Assembly (NCBI RefSeq): GCF_009727055.1
Contig: NC_052349.1
Span: forward strand, 47,203,174 to 47,267,173
Direction: 5' to 3'
DNA from: Benincasa hispida
Lineage: Eukaryota > Streptophyta > Magnoliopsida > Cucurbitales > Cucurbitaceae
DNA length: 64,000 nt
Position 1 is the first letter of the stretch. Every line of letters begins with the position of its first letter. Position numbers and translations under genes: made by a program. Positions 1 through 12,374 of this stretch are shown here, in pieces. A model generated the notes under the pieces. It saw nothing but the letters and a program-made list of their open reading frames with translations. It did no database searches and had not been told where the DNA came from.

Positions 1-1526
1 TCAACCCAAATTGTTCAAATTTCATAGTTTATTTTAGGGCCAAAGTTCATGATTCTGTACCCCATTTATGAATCAATCTGTTTTCTTCCTCATTTGATTT
101 TGCTTTCTTTAACTCCCGCTTTCCAATGATCTACTTGTTTTTTTTTTAAAAAACTATAACCATTTGTTGTTTTTATTGGATTTAGGGATTCGAAACTTCT
201 TTAACTAGTTGAGTTATACTCGACTTCACATGAGTATTGTAAATCTGCCTTTTGCTGGTTAGCTTCTGGTAATTTGGTCTTGTTCTTGGTTTATTGCACA
301 GCTTGAACAAAACAAGCTGGTTTTTGTGGTGGGGCTTCATATTAGAGGATTATTTTGGTTGAATATGATGATGGTTGTGAATAGGATGTGTAATTTTGGC
401 GAAAAGGAAAAAATATTTGTGGGGATTCACTGTATGAAATGTTTTAACACATTTAGGTCTGTTTGGTCCATCAACTTTCGGTGTTAAATAATTTAAACTC
501 TGTAAATTTCTCGTCGAAACCTCATCTTCTCTTTTGTATATTTGTGGAGAAATTTTATTTTTACAAACTTTCTAACTCCAACATATTAATTTCAAACTTG
601 AGAATTCGACTCAACCGCCTAAATGCCTAAATACTATTTAATTATTCTTATTTGAATACCGTTATGGTAAAATAGAGTTTTCTCCTCAGATTGTTTATTA
701 TGTTCGAAACTACTCTAAGAAAAATTAATTTGAGAGAATTTTAAAATCACTTAAAAACCTGCAATTTTTGCATTTGGCCACTTGTTTTGTTGGCTTTGGT
801 TTTTAGTTCATTTTTCTTCCGCATTTTTATGATGGAAAATATATAGTTTTTTAAGAGAGAGAGAGATTGGAACAATGGTCAAATTACTGACTTTGATGGA
901 TGGTGTCACTTTGTGGCCATTTTGTCCACACATTTAAATTGTAATATAGATTGAATCAGCAATACTGACTTTAAATACTTTGCCAAAATGGCCTGTGGGT
1001 CCTATTCCCAAAAAGATATTAAGGTTATTTGTGAAATTTGAATTATGAAACACAAAAAAGAGAGCCTTTTTGCAACCCCTTCCAAAAATATTTGGAGAAC
1101 AAAAAGTAACCCATACATATCATGGTCTAATCATTTACTTTAATCCACTTTGGTCCCCTAAAGTTATAAAAATATTACTTTAAGCTAAGGAAATCACATG
1201 CATGGGTTGAAAGTCGAGAAAGATTGCTCGTCATATTAACATATTTTTAAGAATGATGTAGAGTCCATTAGCATAAGAAAGATATTTATGGAAGATAAAT
1301 TTCTAATGTAAACAAAGAGAGTATTATACTATTGTATGGATTTTTTTTTTTTTTTTTTTTTTTTTCTAACAAGTTGAGAATGCTTACTTTGACCAATTCC
1401 AAACATTATCTTTGTTTAGTTGTGCCTCTGTTAAAGAGAAATGGATTGGCACCCTTTATTTTTTCATTGCTCTCTCTCTTTTATGCTTGCCATTAAAATG
1501 TTCTCTCCCTTTTGGGTGATTGATAG
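1..1526 (+). other. Upstream part of the LHT gene: probable first intron and 5' region, no exon identified
   Basis: The first recognisable exon of the amino-acid permease begins at 1527 after a TAG acceptor, in a phase that needs a preceding coding exon. I found no convincing start-codon exon here. The stretch is AT-rich, with a short GA run near 860 and a poly-T tract of more than 20 bases near 1340, as expected of a long intron or promoter. The missing exon, about a dozen residues by comparison with LHT1, is either in this stretch or before the window. Confidence 0.5.
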
Positions 1527-3732
1527 GGCATCAATAAGACAAAGGAACAAAAAGCAATAGATGATTGGCTTCCAATTACTTCTTCAAGAAATGCAAAGTG
1601 GTGGTATTCTGCCTTCCACAATGTCACCGCCATGGTTGGTGCTGGTGTCCTTAGTCTTCCATCGGCTATGTCAAACCTTGGATGGTAATGATCTCAACTC
1701 AAATAGTAGAAAGAACACGTGAAACTTTATCCTTATTAGTGGAAAATAGCCCTAGCTAGATTCACTCTCGGTGAAATAGCTACCATGCCCTTTGGTCCCG
1801 AGCTTTTGAACTAATCCGAGTCTTTGAGCTCTTTATGGCAGCTAGTCTAGATCATTTTTAGGATGATTGGAAAATCTTTCTTTGTTAAGATAGAGGTAAC
1901 TAAATATAGATAAAACATAGCCACTATGAATTGGCCTGACGACCTCAATTATGAATTTGCAGGGGTCCTGGTGTGGCTGTGTTGGTACTGTCATGGATTA
2001 TCACTTTATATACATTATGGCAAATGGTGGAGATGCATGAAATGGTTCCTGGGAAAAGGTTTGATAGATACCATGAGCTTGGTCAACATGCTTTTGGTGA
2101 GAAATTAGGCCTTTACATTGTAGTACCTCAACAACTGATTGTTCAAGTTGGTACCAACATAGTTTATATGGTCACCGGGGGACAATCGCTGAAAAAGTTC
2201 CACGACATCGTGTGCCCGAGATGCAAGAGTATCCAATTAACTTACTTTATCATGATCTTCGCCTCGGTTCAATTTGTACTTTCCCACCTTCCCAGCTTCA
2301 ACTCCATGTCTGGTATTTCTTTGGCTGCAGCTGTTATGTCCTTGACGTATGATATGCTCTCAAAAAAGCTTTTCATGTTGACTGCTTGCTATATTACTAT
2401 ACGTTAAAGCTATGCAAGATACACCAAAAACTGATCTTGATTTGTTCATTGGTTTTGCAGTTATTCAACGATTGCTTGGACAACTTCTATCGCAAAGGGT
2501 GTTCAGCCTGATGTGGATTATGGATTCAAAGCTAGTACTACACCAGGGAAAGTTTTTAACTTCTTAAATGCTCTGGGAGATGTGGCTTTTGCATATGCAG
2601 GGCATAGTGTGGTGCTGGAGATCCAAGCAACGATCCCATCTACACCAGAGAAGCCCTCAAAAAGAGCTATGTGGAAAGGGGTCGTTGTCGCTTATATAGT
2701 TGTTGCTCTGTGCTACTTCCCTGTTGCTTTGATTGGATACTGGACGTTTGGAAATTCTGTCAAAGACAACATTTTGATCTCACTGGAGAAACCTGCATGG
2801 CTTATTGCATTGGCTAACATGTTTGTTGTCATCCATGTTATAGGAGGTTACCAGGTAGGTAAACTTCTCAATCTATGTCAAATCTTTAGTCTACAATTTG
2901 TACAAAAGGGTCAACGGCTAGTCATTTGACATAATTAAACTAAACATAGTTGTTTATATGACTGCAGATATATGCAATGCCAGTGTTTGACATGATAGAA
3001 ACTGTATTGGTGAAGAAACTGCATTTCAAGCCTAGTTTTATACTTCGATTTATTGCTCGTAACGTTTATGTTGGTGAGTAAACTTCTACTTTTTTCCTGC
3101 TTATCAGACAAGGAAATCACATATGAATCTAACTGGCTGAATTTGAATTTGTTCTACTTCTAATCCTTTAATCCTTTGATTCACTACAGGACTTACCATG
3201 TTCATTGGCATTACCTTCCCCTTCTTTGGTGGTCTACTTGGATTCTTTGGAGGATTTGCCTTTGCCCCTACAACATATTTCGTAAGCCACAGCTTCTCAC
3301 TTTTGGTCATCTTCATTTTTTTTCTTCTCTTTTTGTTCCAAGTATCTGAGTTCACGAACATGAAAAAGATAGCTATCTAAAGATCTTTCATAAAAAAATT
3401 ACAATACTTGCCTACTGATCCTTCTCATTTCATTTTGCTTTCTCAGCTTCCCTGTGTTATATGGCTTCTCATATACAAACCGAAAAGGTTCGGGTTATCT
3501 TGGTGCACTAATTGGGTAAAGTTCTTCTTGGACAACGCTTTCATTTGTTCTGATAGATGATATGTCAGTTTATTTATACAAATTCTTTAAAATAAGTGTG
3601 AAGCTTACATTGTCAGTTCATTTTCGGTTTCAGATATGCATCATACTTGGAGTGCTTCTAACTGTTCTATCACCTATTGGAGGAATGAGAAATATCATAC
3701 TTCAAGCCAAAAACTACCATTTCTACTCATAA
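1527..3732 (+). CDS. LHT1-like lysine/histidine amino-acid transporter, seven exons, 5' end missing
   Basis: Plasma-membrane proton-coupled amino-acid permease of the AAAP family, LHT subgroup; LHT1 of Arabidopsis takes up amino acids in root and mesophyll. Exons read 1527..1684, 1963..2346, 2461..2854, 2968..3073, 3190..3281, 3447..3515 and 3634..3732. All introns are GT-AG and phases agree, giving 433 residues to the TAA at 3730. Landmarks are [20 protein letters not shown] at the N-terminal side, [17 protein letters not shown] in the first membrane helix, [20 protein letters not shown] with [10 protein letters not shown] in the middle, and [21 protein letters not shown] at the end. About ten membrane helices are expected for the family. 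LHT1 is near 446 residues, so only about a dozen N-terminal residues seem absent. No stop or frameshift interrupts the exons, so the gene looks functional. It converges on the TLC gene. Substrate preference is inferred from family only. Confidence 0.93.
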
Positions 3733-4629
3733 ATTACCCTCCAACTGCTTCAGAGTAAAATATGAATACAGGAAGCAGATGATGATACATACAGGCCATA
3801 AGTATGCTTGTTGACTGATAAAGATGTCACATTTAGTTGAAGATTAGAAAGAATCTTAAGATTTCAAAACTATCTTATATGGATAGGGACTTATACTGCT
3901 TAATGTCTTTGCAAATACCAGTAATTTTCATGTTGTAAGCTTCTGCCTTCAGAGTACAGTTCCATTTTTTTTTTTTTAATTTTCTTCCAAAATCAATATA
4001 AAAGTTTTGCTTCTACTTGGCTTCAATTCTCTCTTGTTTATCAATATCAGATACACAATAACAGCTGGGCAAGTACTCCATTCATTTTGTCATATTTTTG
4101 GCCATATCTAGCCTAGTTGTATAGCTCATAAAAACAGTCAGAATCTATAAATTATTAAACAAGGTGTAAAAATCATATCATACTATAAAGTAACACAGAA
4201 ATTCACAATATATAATATATAATATATATTTATTCATTTATTCATTTATTTATATATAAACTATATGGAAAAGAACAATAAATTACTCATTGAAGAAGAG
4301 GAATCGAGATGTTATATCTAAATGAGGGATGAAACAAAAACAACTGACCACAAAACTTCTCTTTTCAATTGAGAGATTTTGATACCCTTTTTCCTTGTGT
4401 GAATGATAAATGAATCTAACAGCGACAAATAGAAGGAGAAACCCAATTGCTTTCTACTTCCTCTTCCTCCTCTTCTTCTTCTCTAGATGTGGGTTAATTC
4501 CTCTTTCTCCATTGTTGCAGACCAAAAAAGAGAGGAATTTCCATATCCTTTTCCCTGCTTTCAATTATAAGAAAATCTAACTACCATAAAAGAAAGAAAA
4601 AAGGTGAAGAAAGCCCCAATTGCTTCCTC
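3733..4629. other. Convergent intergenic region with both 3' UTRs
   Basis: Between the stop codons of the permease (+) and the TLC gene (-). It holds the 3' UTRs, poly-T and AT-dinucleotide runs near 3965 and 4210..4250, and CT-rich stretches near 4460..4490. I see no coding region or recognisable repeat. Confidence 0.6.
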
Positions 4630-5367
4630 CTACCTTGCCTTCTTCTTCTCCAATTTGCTGCTCTTTTCTCTGTATAACTCAACCCATAGATTGGTAATCC
4701 ACAAAATACTCACAGAAATGGCAGCTGCAACAACAAAAATCCAAGACATCCAAACCCATTTAGGAATCACAGTCTCAGCTCCTCCATTGAAGAAGAACTC
4801 ACCCATCTTGTAAAGGAAGTAAGGCCCAACAAATCCCCTGACAATCGAATACAATACATAAAAAGGAGGAGACAGAAGATTATACACTGTATTAGCGAAC
4901 TCAACATCGGCTCTTCTGGCTCTAGCCAGCGTCCAAGCGTTCTGGCAAAAGCTGGTAACCTCAGCGAGAATGAGAAGGACAAGAATCGCATAAGCGCCAT
5001 GAGAGACAAGGTAACGACAAGTTACGAAGACGAAGAGAGTGACCAAATGATGAGCGATGAAGAGCAAATCTGAAGGGAAGAAGATGATATAGTGTAACAG
5101 ATCCATGAGAAAGTAAGCGATGCTGTAATCGAGGACGGTGTTTTGAAGATCTGTGTTGGATGAGGCAAAACCACGACCGGCGTCGGTGAGGATGGCGCCG
5201 GAGGCTAAGAACACGGCGGGGGTACCATGAACGAAGGAAATTGCGCAACTCGCAGCTTCCGGCCGGATCTTAGGGCTCCAATTACGAAACAAAAGGAAAT
5301 AAGCAAAAATATAGATCGTAAAGAAGATTGAAAAGAAGAAAGGGAGAGGATTCAGATGGGTTTCCAT
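4630..5367 (-). CDS. TLC-domain multi-pass membrane protein, single exon, intact
   Basis: A 245-residue protein of the TRAM/LAG1/CLN8 (TLC) superfamily, close as I remember it to the small plant proteins annotated as TLC domain-containing protein At5g14285. It starts METHLNPLPFFFSIFF and has about seven hydrophobic helices, near residues 8-28, 42-60, 78-97, 101-121, 124-141, 165-186 and 204-229. The TLC block covers roughly 40-225, with LLHYIIFFPSDLLFIAHHLV (90-109) as the conserved H-bearing segment. The C-terminus ends in KKAR, a dilysine KKxx-type ER retrieval signal, so an ER location is inferred. TLC proteins include ceramide synthases, but this short form lacks the long LAG1 motif, so lipid sensing or transport is only a guess. 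The ATG at 5367 is the first in an open frame. Upstream DNA is AT-rich with no clear TATA box. Confidence 0.9.
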   Translation of the reverse strand: METHLNPLPFFFSIFFTIYIFAYFLLFRNWSPKIRPEAASCAISFVHGTPAVFLASGAILTDAGRGFASSNTDLQNTVLDYSIAYFLMDLLHYIIFFPSDLLFIAHHLVTLFVFVTCRYLVSHGAYAILVLLILAEVTSFCQNAWTLARARRADVEFANTVYNLLSPPFYVLYSIVRGFVGPYFLYKMGEFFFNGGAETVIPKWVWMSWIFVVAAAISVSILWITNLWVELYREKSSKLEKKKAR

Positions 5368-6289
5368 TGAAACCCGTTGTCGACAAGGTGATCGGAATCC
5401 GAGGAAGAAGAACTCCGATGATCGGGAAAAAAATTGAAAAGTGGGGGAAAGGGAGGGAAGAGACTGGATTCTTCAGCAAATCAAATGGAAATCCAAAAGC
5501 CGAAAAGGGGTATTTTTTTTATTCGAAAAATTGAAACCCAATAAATAAACAATAAAAAATCGCAACTATTTTTTTTTTAAAAAAAAATTATTATTATTTT
5601 TTATTTTTTGAGAATCTAATAAAGAGCCACTGAAAACGTTGTAACTTGTACCTGTTATTTATGATTATGATAAGAACAAAGATTAGGGCAAATTAACGTG
5701 ACGTAGCAAATTTCTTTTCTTTTTTTTTTTTTTTCAAATCCTTAACATCATTTAAGATTGTTCCTAGGATAATTATTGTTAAAATTGTCACTTTTTTTTA
5801 AACTTTAGAGATGAAATATTTTTTCTTAAAAAAAAAAACTTTAGAGAAGAAATAAAAATTAAAAGTAAAGTTTGTTCAAATATTATGTAAGCACTCGTTG
5901 AAAATTAATTTTTCTTTCATTTTCTAAAGAAATGGAAAGATCATTAAAAAACAAAATATAGTTCAAAAAATGTGGGAGGAAGTATGGATTTGATTGGTTC
6001 AAAAAATCTTTTTAAGACTTCATTTGAAAGCAAATGATTGAAATATCTATACGTTCTAGAAGAGTTTTAAGTTTAAATCTTTATCGCTTATTTGTAGGCG
6101 ATATTCTAAAAACAAGTCTAACAAGTAACAAATGTTTCTTAAACGTTTGGAGTTTGAATTTTTGTTTCTATATAACCTAAACTAAAACATAATATATTTT
6201 GATTAATTTTTAATTCTAAATTATTAAAAACGTTTTTTTCTTTTTTTCTTTTTTTTTTTTCCTAAAACTAATTTCTAATAGGAGGTTTA
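5368..6289. other. TLC gene promoter and AT-rich spacer
   Basis: 5' flank of the TLC gene followed by low-complexity A/T runs (5565..5600, 5715..5735, 6225..6262). I see no ORF, RNA gene or named repeat. It ends where a copia-type LTR begins. Confidence 0.5.
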
Positions 6290-6545
6290 TGTTGGGGTTT
6301 GTGCTCTAACCTCGTGATTTGTAAATGTATAAACAAATTATTGATCATTAATAAATTTTTTTTTATTTTATTCGGTATCTTAATTTTGCATAATTCAATC
6401 CAATAAACAAGCTCCAAGGTTATTTACATGAAACTTGAACGATATGTTGACATACAGTGGATTTTGTTCAAGTAATAACCTGAAAAGGATCGTAGATGGA
6501 TAAGTGATACTAGAGAATTAGCATTGCCTGCAAACCTCTAATCAA
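6290..6545 (+). mobile_element. Truncated copia LTR, 5' (U3) end only
   Basis: It begins TGTTGGGGTTTGTGCTCTAA and then keeps the order of motifs seen in the full LTR at 58950: TTTGTAAA, a stretch ending CCAATAAACAAGCTCC, and AGTAATAACCTGAAAAGG. The similarity stops near 6545. The right end is approximate; the truncation point is inferred from comparison with the other copies in the window. Confidence 0.65.
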
Positions 6546-7672
6546 ATACATTTATAATATCGGACTTTACTACCACTACTACAAAGACAAGCAATAGTGG
6601 CAAGTCCGGGTCGATCTGTAAGAAAGCGCGGATGTAGTTTCCATCTAATTAGACTCTTCTAGCTAAAGTTGTAACAAGGGGGTTCTGGGGTGGTTTAAGT
6701 GTCGATGCGAGGAAAATAAAAGGTAGGAAAGTAAAGTGCGGAAAATTAAAGTGTAGGAAATGTAGAAATGCTAGCTGAGAACTTAGGATCCATCCAATGC
6801 TCGATTGATCATAGGATTACTAAGTATTATCTCTCTCAATTTAATGTGGTTAGTCAACTTGTCCAGATAGTTGAGGTAATCGCCCTATTTACCAATTAAT
6901 TACTTAAGTGAGATAGAAGTTCGATTAATTGGGTTCGATAACATCTATAGAAACTTTACATCTACTTTAATTAATCTCTTAATTAGACTAATTGCCTAGT
7001 TGTTTGGGTTCGATAGCATCCATAACAAATAAACAATTGCATTAGGCTCAATAGGTTCAACTAAGACGGTTAATAACATTGATAGCCTAAGCTAGTAATT
7101 GATTGTGTTCTTGAATTATCCTTGTCATGCAATGTGCAAAAGGTTATTCTAAACAACCTAAAATTCACAACAAGCATGCTTTGGACCTTGCTACTTGCTA
7201 CTTTGTAATCAATACATTAGTACAAGCATATTATGCATTAATCTTTAGCTTTACATAGAAGTTGAAATAAACTCGATTTCTTGGATTTGTTATGTAGAAG
7301 TAACACATTCATATGAAGCACATCGTGTATCAATCTCTAGCCTAACAAAGAATGTATGAAGGTTGATTAGCCATAACATACATCTAAACATAGAAATTGA
7401 AATATATGTAAGATAAAAAAGACCAAATCTTTAAAATCAATACATCGAGTTTCACCTAGCCCTAAGCTAGCAACTCACCTTAGCCTTTAAATTTGGACCA
7501 AAATATGTTTACAATCATAAAAATCCCAAAAATAGAGCAAAAGTGGAGGAAAAGAGAGGAGAAGAAGAGAGAAAACCATCTGGAGGCCGAATGAGGTGAA
7601 GAATGACCTAAAAATTGGAAAATCTGCATTTATAGTAGTCAGAGCGTCGCAACACTCTTGCTCACGCACACC
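6546..7672 (-). mobile_element. LTR-type fragment (Ty3-like), minus orientation
   Basis: Read on -, it contains CTACTATAAATGC (TATA-like), a CT-rich leader, GGCTAAGGTGAGTTGCTAGC and GGCTAGGTGAAAC, then GATCGACCCGGACTTGCC near 6600, a motif I associate with Athila/Tat-type LTR ends. The same TATA, leader and GGCTAAGGT order occurs on + at 10150..10340, so the two are diverged inverted copies of one family. Family assignment is tentative. No coding sequence is seen. Confidence 0.5.
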
Positions 7673-7677
7673 TTGAT
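7673..7677. repeat. Target-site duplication TTGAT (left)
   Basis: TTGAT directly precedes the TGAAGAAACTC end of the solo LTR and is repeated at 9808..9812 after its CCCCAACA end. Confidence 0.85.
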
Positions 7678-9807
7678 TGAAGAAACTCTTATCAAAGAGA
7701 ACCCATGAACAGAAGCACGATCGATCCAAATCCATTGTGATAGAATTAAAGGCATTTACAAACATACAGAACAGTTATGCAACTTTGAACAAATTACAAC
7801 ATGCTTTCAAAATTAAAAACAAAAGGAACGAGAAACATACCTTTGAAGAACTCTTCTTCTATTGAACTCTTGCTCTCATGAAGAACTTGGACAATAATCT
7901 CTCGCTCTCGCCTAAATCGCCTACCCAATCGTCTAGTGGTCATGAATAAACTTCTCCACGAACAAGCAACCTCTCGAAAACCACCACTCAGCAACCTCAG
8001 TATTCTCGATGAGAATCCAGGAGGTGTAGGCTCTGTTGGATTTGGTAGAGGGTTGGAGGAAAGCAACGATCGAACTATATGATTCAAGCAAGTGGGAGAA
8101 TGTACTGTCTATCGTATAGACTTTGTGTGCTTGATTGTTTAGTAAAACTCAATAGGTACACGATCGTTTAGAAAAACACGCTTGATCGTTTAGAGAATCT
8201 CACTTGCCATGCGATCGTTTAGTAAAATGCTCCACGATCGTATAGTCAAAGGCTCTAGTACACGATTGTTTAGGCTCTTGCTTAGAAGGTTGTCGTACAG
8301 TCTCTAGTTAACTAAACAATTGGTGTTGTACCTAATGAAGCGATTCTTTACAAAATGAAAACATTTTTCATTTTATCCTTCATTTATGAAAACTGAACAT
8401 AACCTCCCACTTTCACGCACGGTTAAAGGAGAAACCACCTACAATTATCATATAATTGTTTTAATTTTAAATAAATATAATAACTAACTTATCATATTTT
8501 ATAGCCTATAGTTTTAATATCACATCATATGTAACATTTAAACCATAGTCCATTTCTCCTTTATTCAATATAAATCATATTTATATCAAATTCCTCCAAT
8601 TAATGTATCTCATACATCATGTCAACTATATCACATATAATTGAACCAGTTTAATTATATCATACATAATCAAGCTCCCTCTCGTCAATTTGAACACTTC
8701 AAACTGACCCAAAAACTGATTTTCAACTTGAATCTATTGAGCTACTAAGGGGACCTTATAGACCTATAGCTTGAAGCTCCAACGGTACGTGAATAGCTGA
8801 TTAAACTCTTTAATCACGAGATCTATCATCCGTTAACTGTCGAACACTCCACTAAAGACCGACAGCTGCACTCTTCTCACCAGAGATATATTTCTGTGTC
8901 CATCGGATATAACCAGTCAACGGTACGATAACCCTTCACAAATCGCTCGTAAGTATAGTTGAGTTAATTTACCGTTTTGCCTCCATAGTTATATCTAACT
9001 CCTTAAGTACCACCGATCCCTCTAATGAACAATACATCATAGTCCTACTATGAGTGAACACCTTTTGGGCCATGATAAGGTGTGTGGCGCCACATTGTTT
9101 AAGCCCCGGAATCAGCCCTTAAAGGAGTAATCTATCTACTTACCCCATGCTTCGGGGAAAGAGTGAATTCCATTTTGTGTAGCTGAGTTTCTAACTCTCT
9201 AATCAGATGAATCCTCAAAGTGGTATGTTTGAGTCGGCAATCTAACCACTCGCACCCATGCAAATCAAAGGACCGTCTTCATAGGCAGGAGTTTCCAACT
9301 CACTCAAGATTAGGGTCATGTTACCTATGGTCATCCTAGTGAAATGGAAGTATTTGTCATAAACGGTGTTATATAACGAGACTAAACACTTCGTGGTCCG
9401 GTCTTATACAAATTCCTTTATATAGGACACTCCCGCTCGCATGTCTCCACATGAATGATTAGGATCAGACCATTTGTAGCATGTCACAACACTTGTAACT
9501 ATCTACAAAGCGGGTCGTATCTGTAGTGACACCAGGATAAGGTTTCCCTCCTATATCCATATACTATAGATCATTTAAGTTATCACTTAAGGCATGATCC
9601 ACTTGTATGTCTCCACATACATGCTTAAGTTACAATGACAACCAGGGATCTTAGTTTATTGGTTTGTGGTAAATGCAAATAAAATATCTCATATTTCATA
9701 GACAATAATGAAGAAAATATCTCATATTATTACATCACAAACGTTTTTTCATACAAGTGTTTACAAACTACAGGACCCTACGAGAGTTTAGGGCATCGAC
9801 CCCAACA
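7678..9807 (-). mobile_element. Solo copia LTR, 2.13 kb, with perfect 5-bp target duplication
   Basis: On - it runs from TGTTGGGGTCGATGCCCTAA (9807) to GAGTTTCTTCA (7678): TG...CA ends flanked by TTGAT on both sides. There is no primer site or internal region at either edge, so it is a solo LTR left by LTR-LTR recombination. It shares landmarks with the + LTR at 58950..61091: the same start, the middle segment with CGATCGTTTAG-type repeats (8155..8290) and an end in CTCTTTGATAAGAG. It sits inside the older Ty3-like LTR pair. Open frames inside it are not genes. Confidence 0.88.
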
Positions 9808-9812
9808 TTGAT
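9808..9812. repeat. Target-site duplication TTGAT (right)
   Basis: Partner of the TTGAT at 7673..7677. Confidence 0.85.
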
Positions 9813-10498
9813 AATGTTGTAAAAGTGCCATTTTTCTTAGCTTAATTTGGGATGGTTTTGATATTTAATGTGTTAAATATGTTATTTTCTAGATATCAAG
9901 CACCCAAGAGATAGAACCAAGTGTTAGAGAGCTAACAAAGCTAAAACAGATCAAATTGAAGCTCAAGTAACCAAATCAAAACGGAAGAGAATAGGCGCAA
10001 AAAGACTAGAATGCCCCTAGGCTCAACATAGCGACGCCATGCGCTACGCTGCACGTTACACTCAAAGACAAAGAGTGTCAAGTGCAAAACTAAGGCAGAG
10101 CGTAGCTATACTCTGCACTACACTTCGACAAAGGTTTGGAACGTAGCAACGCTCCGACCTGTTATAAATCCGATTTTTTCCAAATCTAGCTCTGATTCTC
10201 TTGGGCTTTCAGCCTCCAATTCTGATTTCTCTTTTCCTCTTCTCCTTCCTTCTATAATTCTTGCTTCGTGGGAGTATTTTATGGTGGTAAAGCTTATCTT
10301 GGACTGGATTTAAGGCTAAGGTAAGTATGCTAGCTTAGGATTAGGTGAAACCCATTGTTTGATTTTGAGGATTAGTGTTTTATTTCTAGTTTCTCATGGA
10401 ATTTATGTGGTTTTTGGACTTGTTTTATGTTCAATGCTTAGAATGTATGTTTTATTTGGCCAATCTTCATATATTTTTGGATAGGCTAGAGTTTGATG
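9813..10498 (+). mobile_element. LTR-type fragment (Ty3-like), plus orientation
   Basis: It is an inverted, diverged copy of 7440..7640: CTCCGACCTGTTATAAATCC near 10155, a CT-rich leader, then GGCTAAGGTAAGTATGCTAG and GATTAGGTGAAACCC. Upstream (10030..10150) are degenerate repeats of GCGACGC and CGTAGC type. It is cut at 10499 by a copia LTR. Confidence 0.5.
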
Positions 10499-12361
10499 TA
10501 TTGGATTTAATGTTCTAAATCTCGTGGATCTCGTAGTTTGTAATTTGTAAATATAAATTATTTATTTAATAAAATAAGAAATATTTTATTTGACATTTAG
10601 ATTGCATTAACTCAATCCAACAAACTAAGATCTAAGGTTATTTGATATAGCTTAAACAGTATGTGATAGACATACAAATAGATTAGATCATGTTTAAATA
10701 ATAGCCTAAAAGGTCTGATTTCTCTTTATAATGTTGAGCGCCTTATCCTGGCGATACTGCGAATACGATCTACTTTGTAAGTGTTACAAAAGTTGTAAAT
10801 GTTACAAACGATTTGATCCATATTGTTCATGTGGAGACATGTGAGTGGGGGTATCCTATATAAAGAGTTTATATAAAAGTAAACTACGAAATGATTGATT
10901 TCTCTTTATAATGTTGTTACTTGAAGAGACTAACATTTTACTAAGATGACCATAGGTGACTTGACCTCAATCCGGAGTGAGTTGTGAACTTCTGCCTATG
11001 AGGGCAATTCTTTGATTTGTATGGGTGAGAGTGACCACTTTCATTGACTTAATAAGCCCACCATTTTGGGATTTGTTCGAGCAGGGACTTGGGAGCATAA
11101 CTACACAAATTCACTCATTCCCGTCTTTAGGGAAAGTAGATAAATTTCTCCCTTAATAGATGATTCTTGGTCTTGAATAATGAGGCCTCACTCTTTTATT
11201 GACCTGAAAATGGTTAGTTAAGGAGTTAGATGTAATTACAGGGGTAAAACAATAATTTGACCTAGCTATAGTTATGAGCAATTCCTGAAGGGTCGATTTA
11301 CTATTAATTGGTTATATCTGTGGACACAGAAATATATCTACAGTGCGAAGAGTGTTGTTGTCGGTCTTTAGTGGAGTGACCTATAGTTAATGAATATTGA
11401 TTAATTTAATTAAATAGTTTAATTAATTAACCTTGTATCATTGAAGCTTCTAATTTGTAGGTCCATAAGATCCTATTGTTAGCTCACGTAGGATAAAAAT
11501 AAGAAATAATTATTTTTGAAATAATTTGAATTGTTCAAACTATTTAAGGGAAGTTAAGGTATTAATTATGTTAATATGATTAATATAAAGTATAATGTAG
11601 ATTGATATATTATGAATTGTTCAAACTATATAATATGAGATTATATTATTTATTTGAATGAGATTCAAATAAATACTATAGGCTAAAATTTAATGTGAAT
11701 ATGATTCATATTAAAACTATAGGTTATAAGAGAGAGATGTATTTTAGTATGATCAAGATGCATAATATATGGTTTATTAATTAGTTAATTAACCATATTA
11801 ATAATATTATATTATTGATATATTAATTAATATAATTACTTAACTCGCCATTACAAGGGAGTTGATTGGTGTACGTGTGAGGGAGTTATTTAACTCCCTC
11901 TCCCGCACTTTTCCTTTTATCTGTGTTTTGTGAAAACACAGAGTGAAGAATACAGAGATATATTTTTGTCTCCAAGAAAAACTCTCTCAAAAGTAAATTT
12001 ACTCTCATCTTCTCAGTATTCTCATTCTCTTTCTCAAAAAATCAAGAAGGAGCCCATACATCCTCAGTTCCCTGTTCCTGAGAATAACGAGGTGGTCGTA
12101 TAGTGGTATCCAAGAGTTTTTGGTTGCGGTGTTCGTGTTATTCTATCAAAAAAATGAGTTCCTGTGTTCGGGACATTTGAAGAGGAATTTCATGAAGAGT
12201 TCTACGAGGATAAGTTCCTATTATTCTCTTCTTCATCTCTAAGAAGCATGCTTATATTAATGTTTATCTCTGTTGTTTTTATTCTATGTCTTTTTTGTTT
12301 TTCTAATTGATTATCAAATGTACGGCGTTCACACGCTTCCGCGAGAAATCAATTCCTTTTA
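10499..12361 (+). mobile_element. 5' LTR of a truncated copia element
   Basis: It starts TATTGGATTTAATGTTCTAA (the usual TG is TA here), followed by GTAGTTTGTAATTTG, the block GATCTACTTTGTAAG, and AGTGGAGTGACC near 11370, in the same order as the other copia LTRs of the window. It ends at CCTTTTA just before the primer-binding site. No protein is encoded. Confidence 0.75.
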
Positions 12362-12362
12362 T

Positions 12363-12374
12363 TGGTATCAGAGC
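12363..12374 (+). promoter_or_regulatory. Primer-binding site for initiator Met-tRNA
   Basis: TGGTATCAGAGC follows the LTR end. It is the complement of the 3' end of plant initiator tRNA-Met, as used by Ty1/copia elements, and it fixes the orientation of this fragment as +. Confidence 0.85.

Noticed and set aside
8155..8290. Regularly recurring CGATCGTTTAG motifs considered as a CRISPR-like or protein-binding array
   Set aside because: Spacing is irregular, the motif is degenerate, and the same text occurs in the other LTR copies, so it is part of the LTR. CRISPR is not expected in a plant nuclear genome.
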